Shown: in pieces, positions 54,488 to 64,000 of the stretch
Layout of the letters: every line of letters begins with the position of its first letter
Position numbering within the stretch: position 1 is the first letter of the stretch
The notes under the pieces: generated by a model
What the model saw: the letters and a program-made list of their open reading frames with translations, nothing else
What the model was told of the DNA's origin: nothing
Databases searched by the model: none
Translations under genes and position numbers: made by a program
NCBI RefSeq assembly: GCF_000143415.4
Contig: NW_003314338.1
Span: 74,501-138,500, forward strand
Reading direction: 5' to 3'
DNA: 64,000 nucleotides
Source: Selaginella moellendorffii
Lineage: Eukaryota; Streptophyta; Lycopodiopsida; Selaginellales; Selaginellaceae

Positions 54488-57400
54488 GATGAGTCTCAGC
54501 GAGTACTATTCAATGAGATTGGGCAACTAGTCTCGTTGCATATGCAGAGATGAAAACGATGATCCGAGTGGGTACACGTTTTGGTGCAAAGACTTCGCAT
54601 TGGTTCCTTGGGATAGGTTTTGGTTACCTTTTTGTTCCATATTATGTGAGCTTGCTCTTGGGCTCATAGGGTGGACTGAGTTGTTCTGTTACACGAGTTT
54701 GTGCTTGGGCTCATGAGTGAGGCGCATTAGCAACTCGAGGTTACACTTTGAGTTGGCAGGATTAATGTTCGCCTATCGGTGGTTCCATGAGTTGTTCCAT
54801 GTACCATGGGTGCAAATAAACTTTCCCTGGGTTTGTTATGAGTGGCAAATAGGCTAGTCCGTAGCTGTTTAGCGCGGCACTAGTGGATCCTTCCTAGGCA
54901 TGATTATAAGTGGATCAATCAAGACTATAGGGATTAGTCTATTGGTTCAAGTAGTCATAGCCGTGCTCTCTCATAAACTTTTCTTGGATTGAACTGAAAG
55001 CAGTGCGAAAGCAAGCTTGAGGTTTGATCAAAGATGAGACCGAAAAGAGAGTCATCAGGGATGAAGGATCAAATACGTAAATCATTTTCTCTTCTTGGAG
55101 AGATGATCTGCAACGAGGTGTTAACTCATTGCTTGTGTTCACATCATGCAATCAAGAGTCCCTATCTTGATGCATGTTGGAGATGGTGGTGTTACAATGG
55201 TGAGTTGTAGGATGGATAGCTGTGAAGTGCTAAACCATTTTGTCTAAGCTTGCTATTGGAAGACTTGGGTTGCAATGCTCAATTCTTTTTCCGGAGAACC
55301 TTGTTATTGCTCCTTGAGTAGCTTGGTGTTGGATTAGTGTTGAGTTTGGTCGGAAAGAGAGTGGCATGAGCTTGTTCGTGTTGTGAAAAAAAGTTAGTGG
55401 TGTTAGATGTTGTAAATCTCTATTTGATGGGGTGTGGCATTTATGTTGCATTTTGTCGAATCGAGTTGGCACTTGATATTCACATAAACCTTTGCAGTAG
55501 TGACATGGGCATTGCTCATGGTGTTGCTTGATTGATGATCAAGTCATTGTGATTTATATCATATCCATGTGATAATGAGCAATGTGTTTACAAAGTTGCT
55601 TGTGTAAATGATGATCAACCCAAAAGTGGTTGATGGAGAAGCTAGTCTACTTGCACGAAGTAGCATTGTAGTAACTTTGACTGGATTCTCAATGGTGGTC
55701 CATTATCCTAAGCTTAAGTTGGTACCTTGCTTACTTGAGTTTGCCCATAAGGTGTTAGAAAAGGGTTATAGCATTCATTTGCTATGACTTGTCGATTGAT
55801 TCGTTAGCACTTGGAGTAGATTGTTGGATGGAGAAGATGTGTAGTTGGGGCATTGACATCACTAGCACTTGTGTTAGTGAAAGTGGCATTGTTATTTCAA
55901 GTGATGAGGAATTTTCCTTGGACCCTGATTTTCCATGTCATTTTTCTTGTTAGTGTTTTGACTTCACATTGAATCTTGAAGGTGATTGAAGAAGAGTGTT
56001 AATGCAATATGGATATCCAAAGATGTGGTCTTCGTGATCAAGCCTTGGGTGTTCATTTTGCATTTTGCGGATGTCAGTGTTGGATATCGGTTAGATGGGC
56101 AGAGATGTTTGAGGCTTAAGCATACTATGGGTCATGAGAATTTGTGTTGAGGTGAACTTATGTGAAGTTGTTGGTAGGAGGAAGTTGGTTGAGTCTTGAA
56201 AGTTTGCATTCCTAGACTGAGAGTTATTCTTTCTCTAGGATGGAAAATTTTCCACAAATTTTCTCAGGCTTTTCCAATGGCTGATTTGTTGATCATTTTG
56301 CCCGAAAACCATTCTATTTTCGTAAGCCAGTACAAACTAGTGAAGGGGTTGGAGTTGACTTCAGTTAGCTTAGACCCTGGTAGGTAGTTTGTATGATGCA
56401 GCCCGAAAGGGATGCTAACTTTTGGGGCTAAAATAATTGAGTTGGATAGAGTCTAGAGTTGGTGTAGAAAAGTGGCCGTTGCACTTTTCTCAGAAGGGTG
56501 ACCCTTGTGCCCTTCTTTTATAGTGTTTTGCTTGGTGGCAAGTTGCACCTTGCATTTCGCTAAGACTCTATGAGAGTAGTGAGCTCTCACTGATCTTGAC
56601 TTAGTCTTGGTAGCCCTGCACCTTGGCTAAGGATGGGGATGTCCAACTTAGTTGTTTGAGTTGAGGTGTTAGTAACCGTACTATAGCTTTGTTTATAAGG
56701 AGGTTGTGTACCGATATGAGTCCATCTCATGGTTTACACTTTAGTTTCGACTAAGTGTTGATCATGCATAACCAACCTCTTCAAGGCATGCTCAGAGGTA
56801 TTGACTAAATGCATTAATGAACTTATTATGGTTGAGTTGGATTCGAGTGGTCATTTAGTTTGTGCTTGTCTATGAACTTTTATCTCATACCTGGGGTATT
56901 GTGTTCATGTTGGACAAGTATGTGACTCGATGACGTGAGTTAGTGTTCGGGTCTTATGAAGGCAAGTTGAAGGGTGATTGTTAGTTGCTTTGCGACTAGT
57001 GATTACTTGTAGACTTCGTCAAGGACTTTTGACACTTGCTTTGCTCGATGATGATTTAGCAGTGATGGGCTTGCTTTACCAGATGGTGTTGTGGAGGATC
57101 GTGTCATTAGGCTGGCATGGTTTTTTTTTTTCCATGTTGGCATATCAATTCCTTTGTCGATATCATTTGGTTACGTTTGGTCTATAGTGTTGGATTTCAT
57201 TGAGTCTTGGACGTGGTGATTCACTCCTTGAGGAAGTGTTATCTATAACTGAGTATTGCTGAAGGATTGGTCTCGGATATTAACTGAGTATCTTCGACTT
57301 TGGTTAACTTGGTTGCTAGGAAGTTTTGGGTGGTGATTCACTCTTGCTTTCTTCTAGTTTTGTTATGGTGTTGATGGCATTGAAGTGATGCTTTGTCATT

Positions 57401-59443
57401 GACATTGTTGATATTGAGATTTCAGTGAAATGAGATATCTCTCCTTAGGATTGATATTGAGTTTCATTAATCTTAATGAAGATAGTATTAATGATTTTGC
57501 TATGGCTTTGTGTTATTGGCATTCGTACATTTGCTAGTTAGCAACTATGTTGACGTTCAAATGAACTGAGTGGCAAGTTTGAGTTAGTTGTGTTCTAAAC
57601 GAGATTATTTAGTAGGGGTTGAGCTTTGAGCTTTTCCTTGAAAAGTGATTTAGTCGTGGACTATGCTAACTCTACGAGAGGAAGAGTTAATGATCGATAT
57701 TAGAATGTTGAGTCCTTGCTGGATTTGAGTTCGGGATATTGCGATCATTAATGATTCTTTTTGGGCTTGTTATGAAGTGAGTTATGTCTTGCTATAGATG
57801 GATTCATGGAGGATTGTTTGATAATCACTTGTTGAGCATAACTTTGCTATGCTTAGCTTTTGGATTGATGCAGAAATGCTCTTCATTAGCTTTGCATTAT
57901 AAAATTTGGCTTATGGATATGTTGAGGAGGATATTGTGGGTTGCACCATGATTTCTTCTTTAACATTGAAGTTGGTTCATGCAAGACTTGTGATCATTAT
58001 TAGACAAGATATGGCTATAGGCTTCTTCGAGCTTTTGGTTCTTTGAGTTTTATGCTCATTGTTCCATTTGTTAGAAGTTATTGGGGAAGGCATTTTGGCT
58101 CCTAGCTTCGATGTTGAAGTTAGTATTTGCATCTAGCAATCATTGGTGATGATTGACTATCATCTGGGATAATTGATTATCCTTGTCAGAGGTTTTGCTT
58201 GATTATCGTTGATCTAGATTGATTTGCTATTCTTCGGGATGGTGGATTCCTTCTTAGAAGATGATTTTGCATCTCTTTATTGATGGGATGATTGATGATA
58301 TTTCATGATGGTTAGTTGTTCTCTTTGATGGATTGTGGCTTTTTGCATTACTACATGTTCTTTGTGGTTTGCCTTGGATTGGTCTTTTGGGTTTGAGACA
58401 TCAATAGGATGTTGCTGACATTTGCTTAAGCAACTCTGGTTCCTTGGTATTGTTAACCGGGATCTATTCAAATTGGCTAGTGCAATAGTTGGCATGACTG
58501 AGTGTTTGTTGGTCTTACCACATTCATTCTCTTCTATTGATTGTTGCTTGAGTTAGTTTTGATAGATTTGGATGTTATTTCCTTTGGGTGATACATTCGC
58601 GAGCATTTTGCTTGTCAGTCAATGATACTTTGTGTTCTTTGAGTTATCTTTCATAAGTTGTTTAGCATTCTGTCTGCAATCTTTAATAGTTAAACTTTAT
58701 CATTGAGTTTACTTGATGATATACTTGCTATTGAATTTTGTTTGATGGTGAATCCTATGTTTACCACTTATGCTGATCTTGGTGGTTCTTGCACTATAAT
58801 ACTAGTTTATTGGATGATAACTTACTTGGAATACTTTTGTGTTCTAATTTAAGCTTTATTCACTGATAATTCAATCTCTAAGATATCATTGTTTATGACT
58901 TTGATATAGTCCCTCTATATTGATCTTTGCGTTTGGGCCAGTATAGGCAAACTGGCTTCGGCACTTCGTGTGCATGTTGAAATCTCTAGTCGTGGGGTAG
59001 CTACTATCGACTGGTCACATAACCCGCCTCTTTGTCAATGTTCCTTGTTCCGTTGAAAGGGCATGACCATGTAAACAACTCTAACTGCCTGTTTACAGTA
59101 GTCTATCTAAACCTTACCGATAGGTTTGGTTTCTTTGCTTAGGAGGGTTGGGGCCTGTGGCTTCTCTCTCTATGTTCCTGCGGGCAGAGGCATATCACAC
59201 TTTTGTAAGCTGGGTGACTCCCAGAGCAGCAAGGGTGGCTGACTCCGTTGGTCATTTCCTTGTCGGCGACGGCCGGAAGGTGTCTGAGCTGGTAGCGCAT
59301 TTGCGTTGGACAAAGAGGTTGCCTCATAACTCATTTAAGTCGGTGCATTTCTCACATAGTGTGAGTACCGTGAACTTTTTCTGGAGTTGTTTCCTTGGCG
59401 GTATTCTAGACTCGAGTATGCATCGACGAGGACGTCGATCTTC
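54488..59443 (+). other. Non-coding internal region of family D element
   Basis: T/G-rich (for example TTGTTGATATTGAGATTTC), with stops in all frames and no recognised domain. The sequence has a weak look of decayed coding DNA (many TTG/GAT/GTT words), but no protein can be read. It would contain the packaging signals if the element is mobilised. Confidence 0.75.
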
Positions 59444-59458
59444 CTTAGGGGGGGAGAG
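59444..59458 (+). promoter_or_regulatory. Polypurine tract of family D
   Basis: AGGGGGGGAGAG immediately before the 3' LTR start TGTCGCGAATG. It primes plus-strand synthesis. Confidence 0.85.
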
Positions 59459-60611
59459 TGTCGCGAATGTGACTTCGGGTATCGAAAGTTACCTGTCGGC
59501 TAGTCCTTTCGGATATTCTTTCCTTACTGCCACGATGGCAGGAGGTCGGTATTGCTGGACCCGTTATCAGTTTCCCACTTGAGCTAGTTGAGAAACTGGT
59601 CAATGACCGTGTACTTAGATCGGATAAACATAAGGTAGGAACCCTATGTTTTCTTGCTGAGCATACTTGGCCTGGTTTGAGAACTTTTGTCATGGGCTGG
59701 CACTTGTTAGTATCAAGAACCCCCGGGATATGGAGATGGGTCCCTCAACATCGCTAAAGGATAGCTTCCCGGGTGGCTAAACACCCTCGCTATCATGCCC
59801 TTGGGGTTAGTCTCATTTGGGTCCCAAACGCTATTTAGGGAAAGTGTCCAGATTTTTTCATTTGGCATGTTTACGGAATGTAGAGATCGTCCGGAACACA
59901 ATGGGGTTCGTCCGGGGTCCAAATTGGCAATGTAGGGACATTCCATATTTAGAAAGTTTGGAGTTTGTCCCAGAGACTAACTCCTGATATTAAGGGGGGC
60001 TGGGGGGGAAAGCCCAAATTTTTTTTTCCTCAAGGGGGGGGGGGGGGGGGGGGGCTATAAGGGGTTCCAAATGTATAGTAGGGATAGTGGGTAGGTCGGG
60101 CATGGCCGACAAACCTGAGGCATAGTCTAGCTCCTGCTTGCGTGCCTGTCCTTGTTCTGCGTCCGGCTTGGGTCTAAGCCCAAGTTCCATTCCATGCTAG
60201 CTGGTGGAGTACCTATATCCTCACGTTAGGCCACCAGTATGCCGAAATAGCGCCAGACTCCGTTTGGCTCCGTTTTGCGTACTGGTCCTGGCATTGAGAT
60301 GCTGGTTGCTCCAGGACTGTTCCAAGTCGCTCCGGGCTCCTGTCCCTTCGCTCCTTGGGCTATATGCTCGGGAGTTGCTCCGTGGTCCGGTTCCATCACT
60401 CCTTGGCGTCACGCTTGGGAGTTTGGCACTGTTCCTTCGTTCAGTGGCCCAAGGCCCTGAACCTCGGGTTCCTATGGACACGTGGCATGGACATGTGGTA
60501 TGTGACACATGGCATCTGTCACGTGGCACAAAGAGGGTTTAGGTTCCGCTTCGTGGTGTTATCCTATGGTAAATCACCATAGGATAAAGGGTCAAAACCA
60601 CGTGCGCTACA
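59459..60611 (+). repeat. Family D 3' LTR
   Basis: Nearly the same as the 5' LTR except in 59640-60055, where many T are replaced by G and G-runs lengthen up to a run of about 20 G (near 60037-60054). Outside that stretch the two LTRs differ at only a few positions, so the insertion is young. Confidence 0.88.
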
Positions 60612-60866
60612 GTTCCACATGAACTTACTCAAGCTGTACTTTGAAGATCCACTTCACAAGTATCAAGTAAAACATTTACCTAAGGTTATCTAAGGGGAAA
60701 AGGAATATGAAGTTGAGGCCATCCTCAATGCGCGCAAGAGCAAGCGACAAAGATGTGAGGTGAGGGAGTTCCATATAGAGTGGAAAGGATTTCCATATTG
60801 TGAAGCAACATGGGAACCAAAGGAGAACCTAGTGAACATGCGAGATCTAGTGGAGGAATTTTTGTA
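60612..60866 (+). pseudogene. Chromodomain end of the split chromovirus integrase
   Basis: Continues the relic of 51595-53317 after the second GTTCC. It reads EVEAILNARKSKRQRCEVRE, then FHIEWKGFPYCEATWEPKEN and LVNMRDLVEEFL with a stop near 60866. The WKG...TWEP pattern is the chromodomain that targets chromovirus integration. One upstream stop shows decay. Confidence 0.85.
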
Positions 60867-61179
60867 AGGTAGAACTCTATGTACTTATAAAAAATTCAAT
60901 TAAAGAATCTATTTGAGAAATTGAGCAATGTCATATATTAAGACCCGAAGGTGTGCTGAAGGTAAGCTAATTAGCATGGGTTAAATATGTCAACCAAGTG
61001 TAGGGAACTACACCCGACTCCCCACAGGGATGTCAAATCTGTAGACGTATTCTACGGAGGTTGGGTTCAAGTCCCAACCCTCTAGTAAAGCAAGGCTAGG
61101 TTCATGTCCCAACCTGATACTAGGGCATGGTGAGGCGAGGTGTATAGGGACACTTATACTCCATTGTTGGTTATATCAT
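60867..61179. other. No gene recognised
   Basis: Probable 3' untranslated/LTR-proximal part of the chromovirus relic, with repeated phrases such as TTCAAGTCCCAACCCTCTAG and TTCATGTCCCAACCTGATAC. Nothing else is seen. Confidence 0.35.
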
Positions 61180-61532
61180 CACCTACCACGGGGGTATAGC
61201 CTTCCTTGGTCACACTAGCCTTTCCTGGCTAAACTGATTTCACTAGAATCCTCCCCCCACAATACTTTTAGAGGTCACCAAACCCCTAGGTCTGGGAGAT
61301 GATCGCTTTGGGCTTTCACCCTCAAACTCGGACGGACTTGGACTTGGACTTAGACTTGGACTCACTCTCAGTCTTTATCTCACTCTTGGTCTCGCTCTCA
61401 GTCTCGCTCTCAGTCTTGGTCTCAATCTCAGTCTCAGTCTTAGATTTGGTCTCAATCTCAGTCTCCATCTAAGACTCCATCTCAGACTCCTTCTTAGACA
61501 TGGTCCTAACACTTCCATGTATCAGTCCTTCT
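61180..61532 (-). repeat. Family B LTR, part 1 (reverse orientation)
   Basis: Follows the reversed LTR B: TATCATCACC..., AGCCTTTCCTGGCTAAACTG, GGGAGATGATCGCTTTGGGC, then the reversed hexamer array (about 61330-61500). It is interrupted at CAGTCCTTCT by family C; the remainder is at 63336-63519. Confidence 0.7.
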
Positions 61533-62613
61533 TGTTATAAGCCACAACTTTTTCCTTTCCAATTTCTTAGCTTACCTCGTCTATCCGACCACCACAACCT
61601 TGGTCTTAGTTAAGTTCCTTCGCCAAGATTCTTACCTATTGTACCAACTTCTACTTGGTTTTACTTAGCTTTAACAACTCACTACATGAGCAATAAAGCA
61701 TTAGCCATCCATCCATAGATTCCTAAATTCTTTTCCAATCCCCCTCCTCGAGTTAGACTGGACTTAAGGTTTGGCTACACTCCCTACAAGCACAAGCAGC
61801 TAAACACACCAAGCCTCTAGGTTCCTAACATCCCTTGGTATAACAAGACTTGATCATGGCACCCTTTAAATCCCAAGCCCTTGGTGCAGCACTTGCTTCA
61901 GGACACTGAAGGGAAACACTATGGCCTAACAGCCTGGTACAGGTACCCCTTACTCCCCCACTTCCACCCCGAAGGGGAAGCCCAAGCCCCTAGGAAGGGC
62001 AAGGACCAATGAGCTGCAAGGTACTCAAGTGGGGCACCATTTCACATGAGCCAGAAGCACTGCAGTCAATTTCCCTTTCGGGAGTGGGAGTTGCTCTTAA
62101 GCACTTCTTTGGGAGGCCCCTCTGACACCACCCTAAACGCGAGCATCAACCTCAAGTCAATTTGGAAGTATCACTGGAGAGTTCCTTCAAAAATGGTTCC
62201 TATACCTCACTATCCATACTATACTTTTGAAACCACTTGCACCCCCCGCCCCCTCCCCCGCCAGGAGAGACACACTTTGGGCTTTCACCCCATGAGCTAT
62301 ATTAGTATTCGGACTCGGTCTCAAACTTGATCTCAGACTCAACCTCAGACTCAGTCTCAGTCTTGGACTCGATCTCGGAATCGATCTTGGACTTGGTCTC
62401 GGACTTGGTCTTGAACTCAGTCTCGGACTCGGTCTCGAACCCGGTCTCGGAGTTGGTCTTGAACTCGATCTTGAACTCAGTCTTGAACTCGATCTTAGAG
62501 TCGGTCTCGGACTCAATCTCAGACTCAGTCTCATCCAATGAACTCTTTATTATTTCGGTCGTGCTTTCAGGGATCCTTTAGCTTACAACACCTTGGGGAG
62601 CTGGTTCCTTACA
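61533..62613 (-). repeat. Family C LTR (1.08 kb, reverse orientation)
   Basis: TGTTATAAGCCACAACTTT ... GGTTCCTTACA. Core module CTTTGGGCTTTCACCCC near 62276 and reversed array 62305-62535. No target duplication at its ends (CTTCT against ACTCC), so it is probably one end of a larger insertion reaching to about 63335 rather than a solo LTR. Confidence 0.7.
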
Positions 62614-63335
62614 ACTCCACCACCTATAGAAGAAGTTAGATGCCCACAACAAACGTCTCTTTTTAATCCTATAACTTGTTGACCATGTCTTTAGAGGCAT
62701 CCCCCCACTTAGTGGTATGCCAACACTACTATTGTTACTTTAATCTCTAAAGAACTAGAACAAACTTAAAGATAAAAAGGGTTTTGTCTAAAAAGGTGAA
62801 ATAACCTTAGATACTCTCAGAAATTCTAAAATATACTGTAAAGATCAAGAATTTTTTATACAAGTTTGAACAAAGACTTATATTGACGATTGCCACCCAA
62901 TGGCAAAGAGGATAAAGAAAAATTTGCTTTGAAAAGAATATTTTGTTTAAATCGGAAATAAAGTCTTCTACAAATTAGCCATTATATGTTTAAAAAGTTA
63001 CTTGATGTCATTTCACAAACAAATTGATCCTTCCCTTTTTGCTCATGCCTAATATGGTTAAGATTAATTGAGTATAAAGTTTCTTGCATGTGATAGCCAA
63101 TTCTTGAGTAGCTTTCCTGTTTTATAGTGGGTCTTACCCTTTAGCTTATAACCAATCTTGCCCTTACAACTATGGAATTAAAAAGAATGGCCTATTGCTC
63201 TTAGCAAATTTTAGGCAAATCTCTTTTAAATGGATCAACACTAGAGACTAATTTGAATGGGGCGTGGAAACCATTCTGTAAAATTGCCCTATGGAATCAA
63301 TACAAGGGTCAAATTGTCTAAGGCATGATATATCC
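62614..63335. other. Possible family C internal remnant, no coding frame
   Basis: AT-rich, lying between the C LTR and the second part of the B LTR. It starts ACTCCACCACCTATAGAAG. No primer site, polypurine tract or protein is recognised. Confidence 0.4.
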
Positions 63336-63519
63336 TTTTTTAGAGACTCATTCACTAATTACTTAGTGCTCATTCCTCGAGCACTTTGTTTGGGGTTCCA
63401 CTCTCACTCTTAACTTGCTTTTAGTCCAAATATGTTATGTTTGTTGGATTTCCACTTTGACCACCACTATGTGATACCTTTTCGGCTCCACTTTGGGGCT
63501 TAGGGATTTGTGTCTCACA
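63336..63519 (-). repeat. Family B LTR, part 2 (reverse orientation)
   Basis: TCATTCCTCGAGCACTTTG ... GGGATTTGTGTCTCACA is the reversed first about 180 bp of LTR B. It is the partner of 61180-61532 across the family C insertion. Confidence 0.75.
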
Positions 63520-63816
63520 TGAGACTACTTGCTAAAGCATGATAGAAAGTGTAAAGTTACCTTTTTATTCTGAAGAAGAATAACCAAAGGGATTTGTAAA
63601 AAATATAAGTGTAAATGGTTAATAAGAATGTGTGAAATCAGAGTGGCACAATAGAAGTATGACCTTAAAGCTTGTCATGAGGTGAAATTATCAAGGTTGG
63701 GGAAATAATTCCCAAGTGTTCAAAACGATGGTTTTGAATGAAATTTGATAATTGAAGGTGTTGACTTTAGAAAAGGATGGCCTATGGGGCCAAGCATGGA
63801 GGAGTCTATTGAGAGT
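63520..63816. mobile_element. Family B internal fragment
   Basis: Matches parts of 36290-38090 (TACTTGCTAAAGCATGATAG, GGCCAAGCATGGAGGAGTC) in compressed form. Non-coding. Confidence 0.6.
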
Positions 63817-64000
63817 GACTAAATTTTCCATTCTACTTTAGTCATTTAACCACACTTTTGACCACTTAGAGGAGTTTCACTCACAACCTTTATAAGTCTT
63901 ATTCCTAACTTTGGGACATACTAGCCCCTTGAATGGCATCTATGCCACTCAATCTTTTCACTTGGTCCAAATGCTCCATATGTTGAATTTAGGACTTTGG
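63817..64000 (-). repeat. Family B LTR end (reverse orientation), runs off the window
   Basis: GTGACTAAATTTTCCATTCT ACTTTAGTC... is the reversed end of LTR B (compare 34440-34528). It continues beyond 64000. Confidence 0.7.

Larger units (their letters stand above)
53318..60611 (+). mobile_element. Complete non-autonomous LTR retrotransposon, family D (7.29 kb)
   Basis: Two LTRs (1157 and 1153 bp), 5-bp target duplication GTTCC (53313-53317 and 60612-60616), primer-binding site TGGTATCAGAG and polypurine tract. The internal 5 kb has no frame over about 80 codons and nothing like gag or pol. Structurally this is a large retrotransposon derivative (LARD) that must use another element's proteins. 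It was inserted between the integrase core and chromodomain of a decayed chromovirus. Confidence 0.9.

Overview
The window looks like nuclear DNA of a land plant, most likely a lycophyte close to Selaginella. That is an inference from the plant adaptin and ARID-ELM2 genes, introns of only about 37-67 nt with GT...AG ends, plant-type TTTAGGG telomere-like repeats and the density of Ty3/gypsy DNA. No database search was possible.

Layout. 1-1408: last five exons of a beta-adaptin gene (+). 1514-23660: one retrotransposon family (here called A, LTR 174 bp). An old decayed minus-strand copy (1514-1570 plus 20403-23660) is split by an 18.8 kb young block (1571-20402). The block is flanked by the 4-bp duplication AGGT and is a patchwork of gag, pol and LTR pieces in both orientations, joined mostly at short microhomologies. 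About 24.7-28 kb: low-repeat island with an ARID-ELM2-SANT type chromatin gene (-) at 25363-26617. 28-39.3 kb: AT-rich repeat graveyard with a MULE transposase relic, nested LTRs of families B, C and D, a solo D LTR with CTAAG duplication, and a chromovirus-type RT relic.

39.8-51.5 kb is the most unusual region. A minus-strand gene with a DUF7869-like segment faces away from a multi-exon plus-strand gene with a ParB/sulfiredoxin-like segment. About sixteen copies of one 22-bp palindrome (left arm ATGGCRTGWGG, right arm CCWCAYGCCAT) are scattered through exons, introns and spacers here, and I saw none elsewhere in the window. I suggest a large, little-described DNA transposon or other selfish module, now decaying: the plus-strand gene has three in-frame TAG codons and a 1.82-kb solo LTR in an exon.

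51.6-60.9 kb: chromovirus pol relic, split by a complete non-autonomous LTR element (family D, 53318-60611, target duplication GTTCC, initiator-Met primer site, polypurine tract, no gene inside). 61.2-64 kb: more nested B and C LTR pieces.

How the parts relate: the two host genes (vesicle-coat beta subunit, chromatin regulator) are unrelated neighbours separated by transposons. Families B, C and D have different ends but share a core module (GGTGAAAGCCCAAAGC, a G-rich run, then AAAGTATAGTAGG), so they probably belong to one lineage. I found no rRNA, tRNA or CRISPR.
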